A stretch of DNA of 64,000 bases. Source: Tenacibaculum sp. M341. Lineage in GTDB: Bacteria; Bacteroidota; Bacteroidia; Flavobacteriales; Flavobacteriaceae. The notes below the pieces were generated by a model. The model was given only the letters and a program-made list of their open reading frames with translations. It did not search any database and was not told the DNA's origin. The stretch covers positions 248,001 through 312,000 of the forward strand of contig NZ_SJXJ01000001.1 of the NCBI RefSeq assembly GCF_004337695.1, read 5' to 3'. This document shows positions 28,080-37,362 of this stretch, piece by piece; position 1 is the first letter of the stretch; each line of letters starts with the position of its first letter. A program made the position numbers and the translations under genes.

Positions 28080-29369
28080 TTATTTTTTAAACTCTTTTGC
28101 AGGTAATACTTTACCAACACATTCGCCAAAACCAATACGAACTTTATCATTCTGAGAATAACCTCTCATAATAACAGTATCATTATCGTTAATGAATTTA
28201 CGTTCAGAACCATCGTTCATTTTGATTGGATTTTGTCCTTTCCAAGTTAATTCTAACATAGAACCAAAACTATCTTGTGTTGGACCAGAAATAGTTCCAC
28301 TACCCATCATATCTCCAGCTTCTACAGGACAACCATTAACTGTATGGTGTGCTAATTGTTGTGCCATTGTCCAGTACATGTATTTGAAGTTAGAGTTACA
28401 AACTACTGTTTCCTCTTTATCTTCAGGTTGAATAGCCATTTGTAAATTAATATCAAAACTATGTTTACCTTCATGTTGTAAATAAGGTAAAGGCTCTGGA
28501 TTTTGCTTTGGGTTTTCTACTCTAAAAGGCTCTAAGGCATCTAAAGTAACAATCCATGGTGAAATTGTAGATGCAAAGTTTTTACCTAAAAATGGTCCTA
28601 ATGGTTGGTATTCCCATCCTTGAATGTCTCTTGCAGACCAATCATTAAATAAAACCAATCCAAAAATATGATCTTCTGCTTCTTCAACAGATACACGATC
28701 ACCTAAATCATTTGCAACAGTAGTGATAAAAGCCATTTCTAGTTCAAAATCTAATAATTTTGAAGGACCAAAATTAGGCGAGTTTTCTCCTTCAGCAGGT
28801 CTAGACTGTCCAATAGGTCTTCTAATAGGTGTACCAGAAGGAACAATAGAAGAACTTCTACCATGATATCCAATAGGAATGTGTAACCAGTTTGGTAATA
28901 AAGCATTTTTAGGATCTCTAAATAAGCTTCCTACATTTGTTGCATGCTCTTTACTTGCATAAAAATCGGTATAATCACCAACCTGAACCGGAAGAAGCAT
29001 TTCAACTTCATCCATTCTAAAAATAATTTTGTCTTTGTGATCAGCATTATCTCTAAGTTTTCCGTTGGTAACATCAAAAATATCAGCAATTCTATTTCTA
29101 ACTAATCTCCATGTTTTTCTACCGTCAGCAATAAAATCATTTAAAGTGTCTTGTAAAAAAATATCATCAGTTAAAGGAATACCTTTAAAGTAATCTAATT
29201 GGTGTAAAGCAGCTAAATCAATAGCATAATCACCAATTCTAGTTCCAATAGTAATGATATCGTCTCTTGTTAAAAAAACGCCAAAAGGTATATTTTGAAT
29301 AGGAAAATCCGAATTGTCACTGATTTTTAACCACGATTTTCTGTTTGGGTTATTTGCCGTAATTTCCAT
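28080..29369 (-). CDS. fahA: fumarylacetoacetase
   Basis: It hydrolyses 4-fumarylacetoacetate to fumarate and acetoacetate, the last step of tyrosine/homogentisate degradation. The 429-aa length matches the two-domain enzyme. The N-terminal SH3-like domain (about 1-120) includes IQNIPFGVF; the catalytic domain contains DYTDFYASKEHATNVG, LPIGYHGRSSS (here as HIPIGYHGRSSS) and LDFELEMAF with metal-binding Glu residues, then LFNDWSARDIQ. MGSGTISGP near residue 355 is also diagnostic. It is a single gene with its own good promoter and terminator. No homogentisate dioxygenase is in this window. Confidence 0.97.
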   Translation of the reverse strand: MEITANNPNRKSWLKISDNSDFPIQNIPFGVFLTRDDIITIGTRIGDYAIDLAALHQLDYFKGIPLTDDIFLQDTLNDFIADGRKTWRLVRNRIADIFDVTNGKLRDNADHKDKIIFRMDEVEMLLPVQVGDYTDFYASKEHATNVGSLFRDPKNALLPNWLHIPIGYHGRSSSIVPSGTPIRRPIGQSRPAEGENSPNFGPSKLLDFELEMAFITTVANDLGDRVSVEEAEDHIFGLVLFNDWSARDIQGWEYQPLGPFLGKNFASTISPWIVTLDALEPFRVENPKQNPEPLPYLQHEGKHSFDINLQMAIQPEDKEETVVCNSNFKYMYWTMAQQLAHHTVNGCPVEAGDMMGSGTISGPTQDSFGSMLELTWKGQNPIKMNDGSERKFINDNDTVIMRGYSQNDKVRIGFGECVGKVLPAKEFKK

Positions 29370-29395
29370 CTTATTTTGTTTGTTAATTGTTTTAT

Positions 29396-29427
29396 CAAAC
29401 CTACATATTTTTTCAATTCACCACAAA
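29396..29427 (-). promoter_or_regulatory. Bacteroidota-type promoter of fahA
   Basis: On the minus strand, TTTG (29424-29427), 20 nt, then TAGGTTTG (29396-29403) matches the TTTG/TAnnTTTG consensus exactly. Initiation would fall near 29390, about 20 nt before the start codon. Confidence 0.75.
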
Positions 29428-29517
29428 CTTTTATACTTTAAAAAAGTGATAAATTATAAAACAATATTTTTCAATAGTTTATAAGCTCTATAATTGTTAT
29501 CAAATCTGCCTAGTAAA

Positions 29518-29549
29518 TTCGTTTTCACATCAATTTTGTATTACTTTTG
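29518..29549 (+). promoter_or_regulatory. candidate promoter of the RDD gene
   Basis: TACTTTTG (29542-29549) fits TAnnTTTG; the -33 box is a weak TTCG (29518-29521) at 20 nt. The position supports a translation start at 29572, because the longer reading frame from 29494 would begin upstream of this promoter. Confidence 0.5.
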
Positions 29550-29571
29550 CCGACCTAAAACTTTGTTATAC

Positions 29572-29973
29572 ATGGAAAAAGTAGATTATCCTGGAATAAT
29601 TGATAGACTTAAAGCTTCGGTAATTGATGGATTGATAATTATAGCTTTAATAGGAGCTTCAACTGAAATTTTTAGTTCGTTAGATCAAGTGTCTAATACA
29701 TATAAAGTAATAACTGTTATTGCGATTTTTTTGTATGAACCTATTACAGTGAGTTTATTTGGCGCTTCTATGGGACATAGAATGTGTAAGGTTAAAGTAC
29801 AAAATACTAATTCTGGTAAAAAGATTAATATTATACAATCTGTTATTCGATTTTTAATGAAATCAATACTTGGTTGGATTTCTTTATTTACTATTTCCAG
29901 CGATAAACAAAACAAAGCTATGCACGATTTAGCAGTAAATTCTGTAGTGGTTTATGATGAGGATTACATCTAG
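29572..29973 (+). CDS. RDD-family small membrane protein
   Basis: The protein has 133 aa from the ATG at 29572. It has the N-terminal RDD pattern (PGIIDRLKASVIDGLIIIALI), where Arg and Asp residues flank the first helix, then further hydrophobic segments and the conserved LFGASMGHRMCKVKV. The C-terminal part has a third helix and ends in the acidic VVVYDEDYI. RDD proteins are inner-membrane proteins of mostly unknown role, some implicated in ion exchange. It is followed 5 nt later by the MtfA-type peptidase gene, so the two are probably cotranscribed. The start is chosen from the promoter position and the lack of family-like sequence before Met. Confidence 0.85.
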   Translation: MEKVDYPGIIDRLKASVIDGLIIIALIGASTEIFSSLDQVSNTYKVITVIAIFLYEPITVSLFGASMGHRMCKVKVQNTNSGKKINIIQSVIRFLMKSILGWISLFTISSDKQNKAMHDLAVNSVVVYDEDYI

Positions 29974-29978
29974 TATTT

Positions 29979-30857
29979 ATGGCAGTATTATTTTCTTTAT
30001 TCCTAATTATTGTCTTTATTGTTTATGCTGTTTTTTTCGTAAAGCCTAAAAAATCAGAATGGATTAGTCCTACAACTCCATTTTTGAAGAAATGGAAGAT
30101 GATTTTAGTAGAAAAAGTAGCTTTTTACAATGCATTAGATGCTAATCAGAAAAAAATATTCGAATATAAAGTTCATGATTTTATTTTGAACTGCAAGTTC
30201 ATAGGAGTAGATACAGTAGTTGATATTACAGATAAATTATTGATAGGTGCTAGTGCTGTAATTCCTATTTTCAACTTTCCAACTTGGCGATATCCTAACA
30301 TATCAGAGATCATATTATATCCTAGAATGTTTGATAGAGATTTTAAAACTACAGGAGAGAATAGAAGAATTCTAGGAATGGTAGGAAATGGTTATTTAGA
30401 AGGAAAAATGGTATTATCAAAACCAGCATTACATTTAGGCTTTGAAAACGGATCTGATAAAAAGAATACAGCAATACATGAATTTGTACATTTAATTGAT
30501 AAGTTAGATGGAGAAATTGACGGTGTACCTAAAGTGTTGTTAGATAAACAATATGTGATTCCTTGGTTAGATTTGATGAATAAAAAGATAGATGAAATTT
30601 ATGAAGGAGAGTCAGATATCAATCCGTATGGAGGTACCAATAATGCCGAGTTCTTTTCGGTAGTAAGCGAGTACTTTTTTGAACGACCTAAATTATTAGC
30701 TAAAAAACATCCTGAATTATATGAGTTATTAGAAAAAATCTTCAAACAAGATATGGATGATATGGATCTTCATTTTAAACGTGTTGATGTTTCTCGAAAT
30801 GCACCTTGTCCATGTAACAGTGGATTGAAATATAAAAAATGTTGTATGGTTGATTAA
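29979..30857 (+). CDS. MtfA-type zinc-dependent peptidase with C-terminal SEC-C motif
   Basis: This 292-aa protein has one N-terminal membrane segment (MAVLFSLFLIIVFIVYAVFF) and an M90/MtfA-family domain (about 30-260). The zinc site is HEFVH (His167, Glu168, His171) with the downstream Glu in NAEFFSVVSEYFFERP, a strong MtfA hallmark. The last 20 residues form a SEC-C zinc motif (NAPCPCNSGLKYKKCC). In E. coli MtfA is a cytoplasmic peptidase that interacts with Mlc and affects the glucose phosphotransferase; no Mlc is seen here. The membrane anchor is plausible, and with the SEC-C tail could be used to hold a partner protein. The substrate is unknown. Confidence 0.9.
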   Translation: MAVLFSLFLIIVFIVYAVFFVKPKKSEWISPTTPFLKKWKMILVEKVAFYNALDANQKKIFEYKVHDFILNCKFIGVDTVVDITDKLLIGASAVIPIFNFPTWRYPNISEIILYPRMFDRDFKTTGENRRILGMVGNGYLEGKMVLSKPALHLGFENGSDKKNTAIHEFVHLIDKLDGEIDGVPKVLLDKQYVIPWLDLMNKKIDEIYEGESDINPYGGTNNAEFFSVVSEYFFERPKLLAKKHPELYELLEKIFKQDMDDMDLHFKRVDVSRNAPCPCNSGLKYKKCCMVD

Positions 30858-30890
30858 GTTTAATTTTTAAACAATATCTCTATAAAACTA

Positions 30891-30924
30891 AAAACTGCCT
30901 GATATTCTAATCAGGCAGTTTTTT
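30891..30924. terminator. bidirectional terminator between mtfA-like and endonuclease genes
   Basis: A perfect 13-bp stem AAAACTGCCTGAT/ATCAGGCAGTTTT (30891-30903, 30910-30922) has a 6-nt loop and T residues to the right; on the reverse strand AAAACTGCC becomes a T tail as well, suiting both convergent genes. Confidence 0.85.
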
Positions 30925-30948
30925 ATATTATAAAGTAGCGTTTTGATG

Positions 30949-32697
30949 CTATTCTTTTATAATCTGTTTTGTAAATGTTTCTTTACCATTTGTTACTCGT
31001 AGTATATAAGATCCTTTTTGTAATTCACTCATATCAATTGTAGTTGTATTAGATAAGGTACCTTCTGTTAAAGTTTGACCTATATAATTGATAATTTTAT
31101 ACGAAGCCTCTTTGTTGTTAGCTAAATTGATGTTTAAAAATTGTTTTGTCGGATTAGGATATACGTTAAAAGTAGCTGTAAATGGAGGGGGAGTTGGTGT
31201 GTTAACATTACCAGCTGATCTAGAAGCACCACAAGCTCCTAATAAAACCCAACCAGAAGAAGTTCTTTCGTACAAGTTCCCTAAATAAGTTACTCTAGCT
31301 CCAACAGCATAACTAGTGCTGCTGCTCCATTCAGAGACCCCTTCACAAGGATCGTTAGAGCCACCACCAGAACTTCCAGAAGTAGAAACATTAAAAGCAT
31401 CAACAGCCATGTCTCCTTGCCAAGTAGTACCAGTAATTCCATTTAAACGTAACTGAACTGTTTGACCTAAATAACCTGATAAATCAACAGTTGCTGTTTG
31501 CCATGAATTTCCTTGATTACCAGATTTACTCCAAATAGATGTCCAGCTAGTACCATTTAAACTAGCTTCTAAAGAAAGACTTCCCATATTACTTGCACCA
31601 TACATATGATATTTAAAAGTAACAGAAGCTTGGCTAGCAGAAGAAAGATTAAAACAAGGACCATAAAGGATTGCTCTATCATTGGAGTTATTTGGACTTG
31701 AAGATTCCATGTATATATAGTAAGAACCAGCATTTGCACTACTAGGACCAGTATTACTAGATGGAGTACTACCAGAATTTAAAGACCAATTAAAGTTGTC
31801 AGTTGAAGCTTGATTCCAACCAGAAAAAGTGTTTTCGAAACTTTGAGAGTATGGAAAAGAAGTAACAGTAGAACTACACAATGTATTTCCTCCACCGCCA
31901 CCAGAGCCACCGCCTCCGGTGTTTCCAAAACGATCTTCTGCTTGAGGACCTCCCCAAATTTCAGTAGCAAAAGCAGGGTTGTCAATAAATGGATTTCTAT
32001 TTCCTTGTAAACCTTCTAAGATAGGATTACGTTGAATTTCAAAGTTAGAAACAGGGTCTTCTGCATTCCATTCTAAAAATAATTGCAACATATTAGCATC
32101 AGAAGAAGCACTGCTACCAATTCCTACATTACTAGGTAAACATTGATTACCATAACGTAAATACATGTACATCATCATACGTGCAACATCACCTTTCCAT
32201 TCATCACCAGGATACCAACCTCCAGATACACTTCTTGCATTACCAGAAGCATCTACAAATTTTAAGTTACCTCTTTGTGAGTTAAAAGTAACATCGGCAG
32301 GTCTAATATGATGTGCATCTGCACCAGGACCAGAAGTTCCTAAGTTAGGATTACCTAATGATTTTGGATACACATGCTCACGATTCCAATCAGAAGTAGC
32401 ACCACCATTATCATTTACTCCTCTTGTTCTTGCTGTAGTTCCTGATGAACTATAACCATAAACTAATAATACTCTAGATGAACTAGTTGGGTCCAAATCT
32501 GTTTGCTTTAAAGCATCCCAAACACCAGGAGTATACGATAAATTCGTTGTGTGAGTACTTATTATTTTAGAAGCAAGTTCATTTTTAAGAGAAGAACCGC
32601 TAAGGTTTAAATTAACATCATTGTAATACGAAGGTATTTGCGCAAACGTTATAGTCACTGTTAAAAAGAACAGTAAAAATGGTATTAATTTTTTCAT
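30949..32697 (-). CDS. T9SS-secreted endonuclease I family nuclease with carbohydrate-binding-like domain (paralogue 1)
   Basis: This 582-aa exported protein has a signal peptide (about 1-19, ending TFAQ) and an endonuclease I (NucM/PF04231) domain (about 20-265) with DWNREHVYPKSLGN, ADAHHIRPAD, N.QRGN and EWKGDVARMMMYM. A Gly-rich linker leads to a jelly-roll/MAM-like domain (about 275-440, FPYSQSFEN..GW), then a CBM5/12-like segment (about 450-490, VSEWSSSTSYAVGARVTYLG) and a T9SS sorting domain (about 510-582). It likely degrades extracellular DNA while held by the carbohydrate-binding part. A close paralogue lies upstream in the same direction with a different middle domain. Confidence 0.9.
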   Translation of the reverse strand: MKKLIPFLLFFLTVTITFAQIPSYYNDVNLNLSGSSLKNELASKIISTHTTNLSYTPGVWDALKQTDLDPTSSSRVLLVYGYSSSGTTARTRGVNDNGGATSDWNREHVYPKSLGNPNLGTSGPGADAHHIRPADVTFNSQRGNLKFVDASGNARSVSGGWYPGDEWKGDVARMMMYMYLRYGNQCLPSNVGIGSSASSDANMLQLFLEWNAEDPVSNFEIQRNPILEGLQGNRNPFIDNPAFATEIWGGPQAEDRFGNTGGGGSGGGGGNTLCSSTVTSFPYSQSFENTFSGWNQASTDNFNWSLNSGSTPSSNTGPSSANAGSYYIYMESSSPNNSNDRAILYGPCFNLSSASQASVTFKYHMYGASNMGSLSLEASLNGTSWTSIWSKSGNQGNSWQTATVDLSGYLGQTVQLRLNGITGTTWQGDMAVDAFNVSTSGSSGGGSNDPCEGVSEWSSSTSYAVGARVTYLGNLYERTSSGWVLLGACGASRSAGNVNTPTPPPFTATFNVYPNPTKQFLNINLANNKEASYKIINYIGQTLTEGTLSNTTTIDMSELQKGSYILRVTNGKETFTKQIIKE

Positions 32698-32884
32698 TTA
32701 CAGGGTTTTTATGTTTGATTCGGCAAATAACTGACTGTAATGTTAAAATATTGTTAAGTGATTGTTAACGATTGATAAGTTATTAACAATTTTCAATAAA
32801 AACGAAGAATTTTTCATGGTAAATGGCTTTTTAAATTGAATTTTTGCTTAAAATTTACCTTATGTTAATAAAAAAGTAATTGTA

Positions 32885-32921
32885 TAAAAAAAAGCTGACC
32901 AAATAAAAACATTGGTCAGCT
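32885..32921 (-). terminator. terminator of the second endonuclease gene
   Basis: The stem AGCTGACCAA/TTGGTCAGCT (32893-32902, 32912-32921) is perfect over 10 bp. Reading leftward it is followed by a run of T residues (A run 32885-32892). It therefore ends the transcript of the upstream paralogue, and paralogue 1 must have its own promoter in 32698-32884. Confidence 0.85.
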
Positions 32922-32944
32922 CACTTTATAAAAAAGTTATGTAT

Positions 32945-34648
32945 TTATCTTTTTATTATGTGCTTGGTGTATATTTTTTCATCTTGATTTATTTGAAGAA
33001 TGTAATTTCCTCTATCTAAATTAATGATATCAATTTTTCCGTTGGTAGAAGGTAGCATTCCTTTCAATAAAACTTGACCAAGGTAATTTACTATTTGAAA
33101 AGAAGCTTCTTTTTCGTTTGATAAATTGATGTTTAAAAATTGTTCAGCCGGATTTGGAAAAACATTAAAAGTAGTTGTCAATAGAGGAGGAGTTTGTGTT
33201 TTTTCTGATGTATTAACTGATCGAGATGATCCACAAGCACCTATTAATGTCCATCCACTAACAGTTCTTTCAAATAGGTTACCTAAATAGGTTACTCTAC
33301 TACCTACAGCATAATTAATATTACTTCTCCATTCAGATACACCATCACAAATGTTAGTATTATTACTTCCGCCAGAAATGGTACCTAAACCTGAAGAGTT
33401 ATCTACACTTAATCTATTCCATTGAGAAGAAATGTATGTACTACTAGGAGAATTTACACTAGAAACTCTTTGTAATGTAACATTTTGAGCAAAGTTCGAA
33501 CTACTTGAAGGATTACCTATAAGATCTATTAAAGTACCATTCTTAAATAATCCAATAGCATCATTTCCATTAAAAGTAACGATACCGCTAGAAGTAGTTG
33601 TATTCGCTTTGTTTTTGATAGTTGAAGAAGCGTTGCTATTTGCAATTACGTAAACTTGTCCATTTGATAATTGACCAGATAAATTATAAACGGTTGAAAA
33701 ATTACCACTTCCATTGGTAGCTTTTCTTAAAGAATAACTCGATAAATTTACAGTATTACCACTAAGGTTTGCAATTTCTAAAGCTTTGTTGTTTGATGAT
33801 CCTTCAATGTATTCTGAAATAAATAATTCATTGTTGTTTCCACCACCAGAACCACCGCCTCCGGTATTTCCAAAACGATCTTGTGCTTGAGGACCACCCC
33901 AAATTTGTGTTGCAAAAGCAGGATTATCAATAAAAGGATTTCTGTTTCCTTGTATTCCTACTAAAGCAGAGTTTCTTTGAATTTCTAATGAAGAAACAGG
34001 ATCTTCAGCATTCCATTCTAAAAATAAATCAATCATATTACTATCAGAAGAAACAGAGGTTCCAACTCCAACATTTCTGGGTAAACATTGATTTCCGTAG
34101 CGAATGTACATATACATCATCATTCTAGCTACATCTCCTTTCCATTCATTACCAGGATACCATCCACCAGATACACCACCTGAATTTCCATTACCATCAG
34201 CAAATTTTCTATTTCCTCTAGATGAATTTCTTGCAGGATCACAAGGTCTTAAACTATGAGCATCTGATCCAGCACCAGAAGATCCTAAATTCGGATTACC
34301 TAAAGATCTTGGATATACATGTTCTCTATTCCAGTCAGTAGAAGCTCCACCGTTATTATTTATGCCTCTAGTTCTATCATTAGATATAGTACCATCAGAA
34401 TCATTCCATCCGTAAATTAAAATGACTCTAGAAGAGTTTGTTGGATCTATATCTGCTTGTTTTAAAGCATTCCAAACACCAGGAGTATAGCTTAAAAAGT
34501 TTGTATGTGTAGCAATTACCTTAGTAGAAAGTTCGTTTCTTAATGCATTGCCGCTTAAATTTAGGTTTACATCGTTATAATACGCTGGAATTTGCGCATA
34601 GGATGCAATCACTGAAATTAAAAATATAAGATTTATTAATGGTTTCAT
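32945..34648 (-). CDS. T9SS-secreted endonuclease I family nuclease with lamin-tail domain (paralogue 2)
   Basis: This 567-aa protein has a signal peptide (to about residue 18, ASYAQ) and the same endonuclease I domain as its neighbour (about 19-265), with STDWNREHVYPRSLGN, SDAHSLRPCD, NSSRGN and EWKGDVARMMMYMY. The second His of the HH pair in paralogue 1 is Ser here (DAHS against DAHH). After a Gly-rich linker comes a lamin-tail domain (about 275-410, LFISEYIEGSSNNKALEI), then the shared CBM5/12-like segment (SEWRSNINYAVGSRVTYLG) and a T9SS tail (about 490-567). It is a single gene with its own terminator. The paired genes are a tandem duplication with exchange of the middle domain. Confidence 0.9.
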   Translation of the reverse strand: MKPLINLIFLISVIASYAQIPAYYNDVNLNLSGNALRNELSTKVIATHTNFLSYTPGVWNALKQADIDPTNSSRVILIYGWNDSDGTISNDRTRGINNNGGASTDWNREHVYPRSLGNPNLGSSGAGSDAHSLRPCDPARNSSRGNRKFADGNGNSGGVSGGWYPGNEWKGDVARMMMYMYIRYGNQCLPRNVGVGTSVSSDSNMIDLFLEWNAEDPVSSLEIQRNSALVGIQGNRNPFIDNPAFATQIWGGPQAQDRFGNTGGGGSGGGNNNELFISEYIEGSSNNKALEIANLSGNTVNLSSYSLRKATNGSGNFSTVYNLSGQLSNGQVYVIANSNASSTIKNKANTTTSSGIVTFNGNDAIGLFKNGTLIDLIGNPSSSSNFAQNVTLQRVSSVNSPSSTYISSQWNRLSVDNSSGLGTISGGSNNTNICDGVSEWRSNINYAVGSRVTYLGNLFERTVSGWTLIGACGSSRSVNTSEKTQTPPLLTTTFNVFPNPAEQFLNINLSNEKEASFQIVNYLGQVLLKGMLPSTNGKIDIINLDRGNYILQINQDEKIYTKHIIKR

Positions 34649-34788
34649 TGAAAGTATATTTTTAGTTAGTTTTTGGCAAATAACTTTTAATAATGTTAAT
34701 CAAACATTAGTTAATAGTTAAAAATCAATAAATTATTACTGTATTTATTATGAAAAAAAAAGTGAGAATTTAATTGTGTGATTTAGGG

Positions 34789-34819
34789 CTGTTTTAATTG
34801 ATAGAAAAGTGTAAATTTG
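34789..34819 (+). promoter_or_regulatory. candidate promoter of pheT
   Basis: TAAATTTG at 34812-34819 matches TAnnTTTG; the -33 box is only CTG (34789-34791) at 20 nt. Initiation would fall near 34825, 20 nt before the ATG. Confidence 0.5.
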
Positions 34820-34844
34820 CAAGTCAAATAGTATAAAAAACACA

Positions 34845-37271
34845 ATGAAAATATCATATAACTGGTTACAACAGTTTTTACAGTTTGATTGGGCTCCTGA
34901 GAAAATAGGAGAACTGTTAACTGATTTAGGGTTAGAAGTTGAAGGTATTGAGCTGAAAGAAAGTATTAAAGGAAGCTTGAAAGGTGTAGTAGTTGGAGAA
35001 GTGCTTACTTGTGAAAAGCACCCTAATGCTGATAAATTAAAGGTTACTACAGTTAATTTAGGAGGAGAATCTCCAGTTCAAATTGTGTGTGGTGCTCCTA
35101 ACGTTGCAGCGGGTCAAAAAGTTCCTGTAGCTACCATAGGTACTATGTTATATGATGAAAAAGGAGAAGGGTTTAAAATTAAAAAAGGTAAAATCAGAGG
35201 TGAGGAAAGTCACGGAATGATTTGTGCTGAAGATGAATTAGGGTTAGGTTCTGGTCATGATGGAATTATGGTTTTAAAAGAATCTTTTGTTCCAGGTACA
35301 CCTTGTTCTGAAGTTTTTAATATTGAAACAGATCATGTTTTTGAAATTGGTTTAACACCAAACAGAGCAGATGCTATGAGCCATTTTGGAGTAGCAAGAG
35401 ATTTAAGAGCTGGTTTGTTACAAAAAGATGTGAATTTAGAATTAATTTCTCCGTCTGTTTCTGATTTTCATGTTGATGAAAGAAGATTGAAGATTGATGT
35501 AGAAGTTGAGAACAAAGAATTAGTTCCAAGATATTGTGGAATTACCATTACAGATGTTGAAGTAAAAGATTCTCCTGAGTGGATAAAAAATAGGTTAAAA
35601 GCTATAGGTATTGTTCCTAAAAATAATATAGTTGATATTACAAACTATGTGTTGCATGAATTAGGACAACCATTGCATGCTTTTGATGCTTCTAAAATTA
35701 GAGGAAATAAAGTTGTCGTTAAAAATTTAGAAGAGGGTACTAAGTTTGTCACTTTAGATGAAGTAGAAAGAGAATTGTCTGCTGAAGACATTATGATATG
35801 TGATGCTGAAGGAAACCCGTTATGTATTGGTGGTGTTTTCGGAGGTTTAAAATCTGGAGTTACCGAAAATACAACGACTATCTTTTTAGAAAGTGCTTAT
35901 TTTAATCCTGTTTCAGTTAGAAAAACTGCAAAGAGATATGGTTTAAATACAGATGCTTCTTTCCGTTTCGAAAGAGGAATAGATATCAACCAAACTAAAT
36001 ATGCCTTAAAAAGAGCTGCTTTATTAATTGAAGAATACGCAGGAGGTAAAATGTCTTCTGATATTATGGATTTTTACCCTGAAAAGGTTAAGGATTTTGA
36101 GGTGTTCTTATCTTTTGAAAACGTATACAAACTTATAGGTCAGGAAATTCCTAAAGAAACTATTAAAAATATTTTAGCTTCATTAGAAATTAAAATAAAC
36201 AGTGTTACCGAAGCTGGTTTAGGTTTAGTAATTCCTTCATATAGAGTTGATGTTCAAAGAGAAGCTGATATTATTGAAGAAATTTTACGTGTTTATGGTT
36301 ACAATAATATAGAGTTTTCTCATAAACTAAATACTTCTATTTCTTTTGATAATGATGTTCAAGTAAAAATAGAAAATGTAGTAGCAAATCAACTAGTAGC
36401 TTTAGGTTTTAATGAAACAATGGCAAATTCATTAACAAAGGCTGATTATATTAAACTTTCAGATAATTTAAAAGATGAGTTTAATGTAGAAATGTTGAAT
36501 CCGTTAAGTAATGATTTGAAAGTAATGCGTCAATCATTATTATTTAGTGGTTTAGAGAGTATTGCTTATAACATTAATAGAAAAAATAATTCACTTAAGT
36601 TTTTCGAATTAGGAAAAACATATCATAAATATGAAAGTGGATACCAAGAAGACAAGCATTTAACTTTATTTGTTACTGGTAATAGAGCAAAGGATAGTTG
36701 GAAAGTTGCAAGTACTTCTTCTGATTTCTTTTATTTAAAAGGAATTGTAACTAATCTATTAGCTCGTTTAGGTTTTTCTAATTTAAAATCTACTCCAACA
36801 AAATCAGATGTTTTTTCTGAAGGTTTGTCTTTAAGCTTAGGTAAAACGAAACTAGTAGACTTAGGTGTTGTAAAAAGATCAGTATTAAAAGAATTTTCAA
36901 TAAAACAACAAGTATTGTTTGCAGATTTTAACTGGCAAAATATTTTACAATTAACAGGGAATAAGAAAATAAAAGTTTCTGATTTACCTAAATTCCCAGC
37001 TGTTAAGCGTGATTTAGCGTTGTTATTAGATGCTAAAGTTGAATTTAAAGAGATTTATAATTTAGCTTTCCAATCAGAAAGAAAATTATTGAAGAATGTA
37101 GATTTGTTTGATGTATATGAAGGTGAGAATTTACCAGAAGGTAAGAAATCATATGCAGTAAGTTTTATTTTACAAGACGAAAATAAAACTTTGAATGATA
37201 AGCAGATTGATAAAATAATGCAAAAATTACAGCAAACATTTGAAAAGAATGTTGCTGCTGAATTAAGATAA
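34845..37271 (+). CDS. pheT: phenylalanyl-tRNA synthetase beta subunit
   Basis: The beta subunit of the (alpha-beta)2 enzyme attaches Phe to its tRNA and edits mischarged Tyr. The 808-aa length is standard. The order is an N-terminal anticodon-binding-like region with MKISYNWLQQFL, the EMAP/tRNA-binding domain (about 40-150, VVVGEVLTCEKHPNADKL), the B3/B4 editing domain (about 210-390, HAFDASKI and FRFERGID), B5 (about 405-480), the catalytic-like core (about 490-690) and the ferredoxin-fold anticodon-binding FDX domain (about 715-808, FPAVKRDLALLLD). It is a separate transcription unit; pheS is not in the window. Confidence 0.98.
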   Translation: MKISYNWLQQFLQFDWAPEKIGELLTDLGLEVEGIELKESIKGSLKGVVVGEVLTCEKHPNADKLKVTTVNLGGESPVQIVCGAPNVAAGQKVPVATIGTMLYDEKGEGFKIKKGKIRGEESHGMICAEDELGLGSGHDGIMVLKESFVPGTPCSEVFNIETDHVFEIGLTPNRADAMSHFGVARDLRAGLLQKDVNLELISPSVSDFHVDERRLKIDVEVENKELVPRYCGITITDVEVKDSPEWIKNRLKAIGIVPKNNIVDITNYVLHELGQPLHAFDASKIRGNKVVVKNLEEGTKFVTLDEVERELSAEDIMICDAEGNPLCIGGVFGGLKSGVTENTTTIFLESAYFNPVSVRKTAKRYGLNTDASFRFERGIDINQTKYALKRAALLIEEYAGGKMSSDIMDFYPEKVKDFEVFLSFENVYKLIGQEIPKETIKNILASLEIKINSVTEAGLGLVIPSYRVDVQREADIIEEILRVYGYNNIEFSHKLNTSISFDNDVQVKIENVVANQLVALGFNETMANSLTKADYIKLSDNLKDEFNVEMLNPLSNDLKVMRQSLLFSGLESIAYNINRKNNSLKFFELGKTYHKYESGYQEDKHLTLFVTGNRAKDSWKVASTSSDFFYLKGIVTNLLARLGFSNLKSTPTKSDVFSEGLSLSLGKTKLVDLGVVKRSVLKEFSIKQQVLFADFNWQNILQLTGNKKIKVSDLPKFPAVKRDLALLLDAKVEFKEIYNLAFQSERKLLKNVDLFDVYEGENLPEGKKSYAVSFILQDENKTLNDKQIDKIMQKLQQTFEKNVAAELR

Positions 37272-37276
37272 AATAG

Positions 37277-37305
37277 AAAGCTCCTTTTAAAAGGGAGCTT
37301 TTTTT
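37277..37305 (+). terminator. terminator of pheT
   Basis: AAAGCTCC (37277-37284) pairs with GGAGCTTT (37294-37301) around a 9-nt loop, followed by further T residues to 37305. Confidence 0.85.
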
Positions 37306-37362
37306 ATAAACACAACTAAAACTTAGTCATCGATAGTATAGTATATCGATCAAATAAATACA

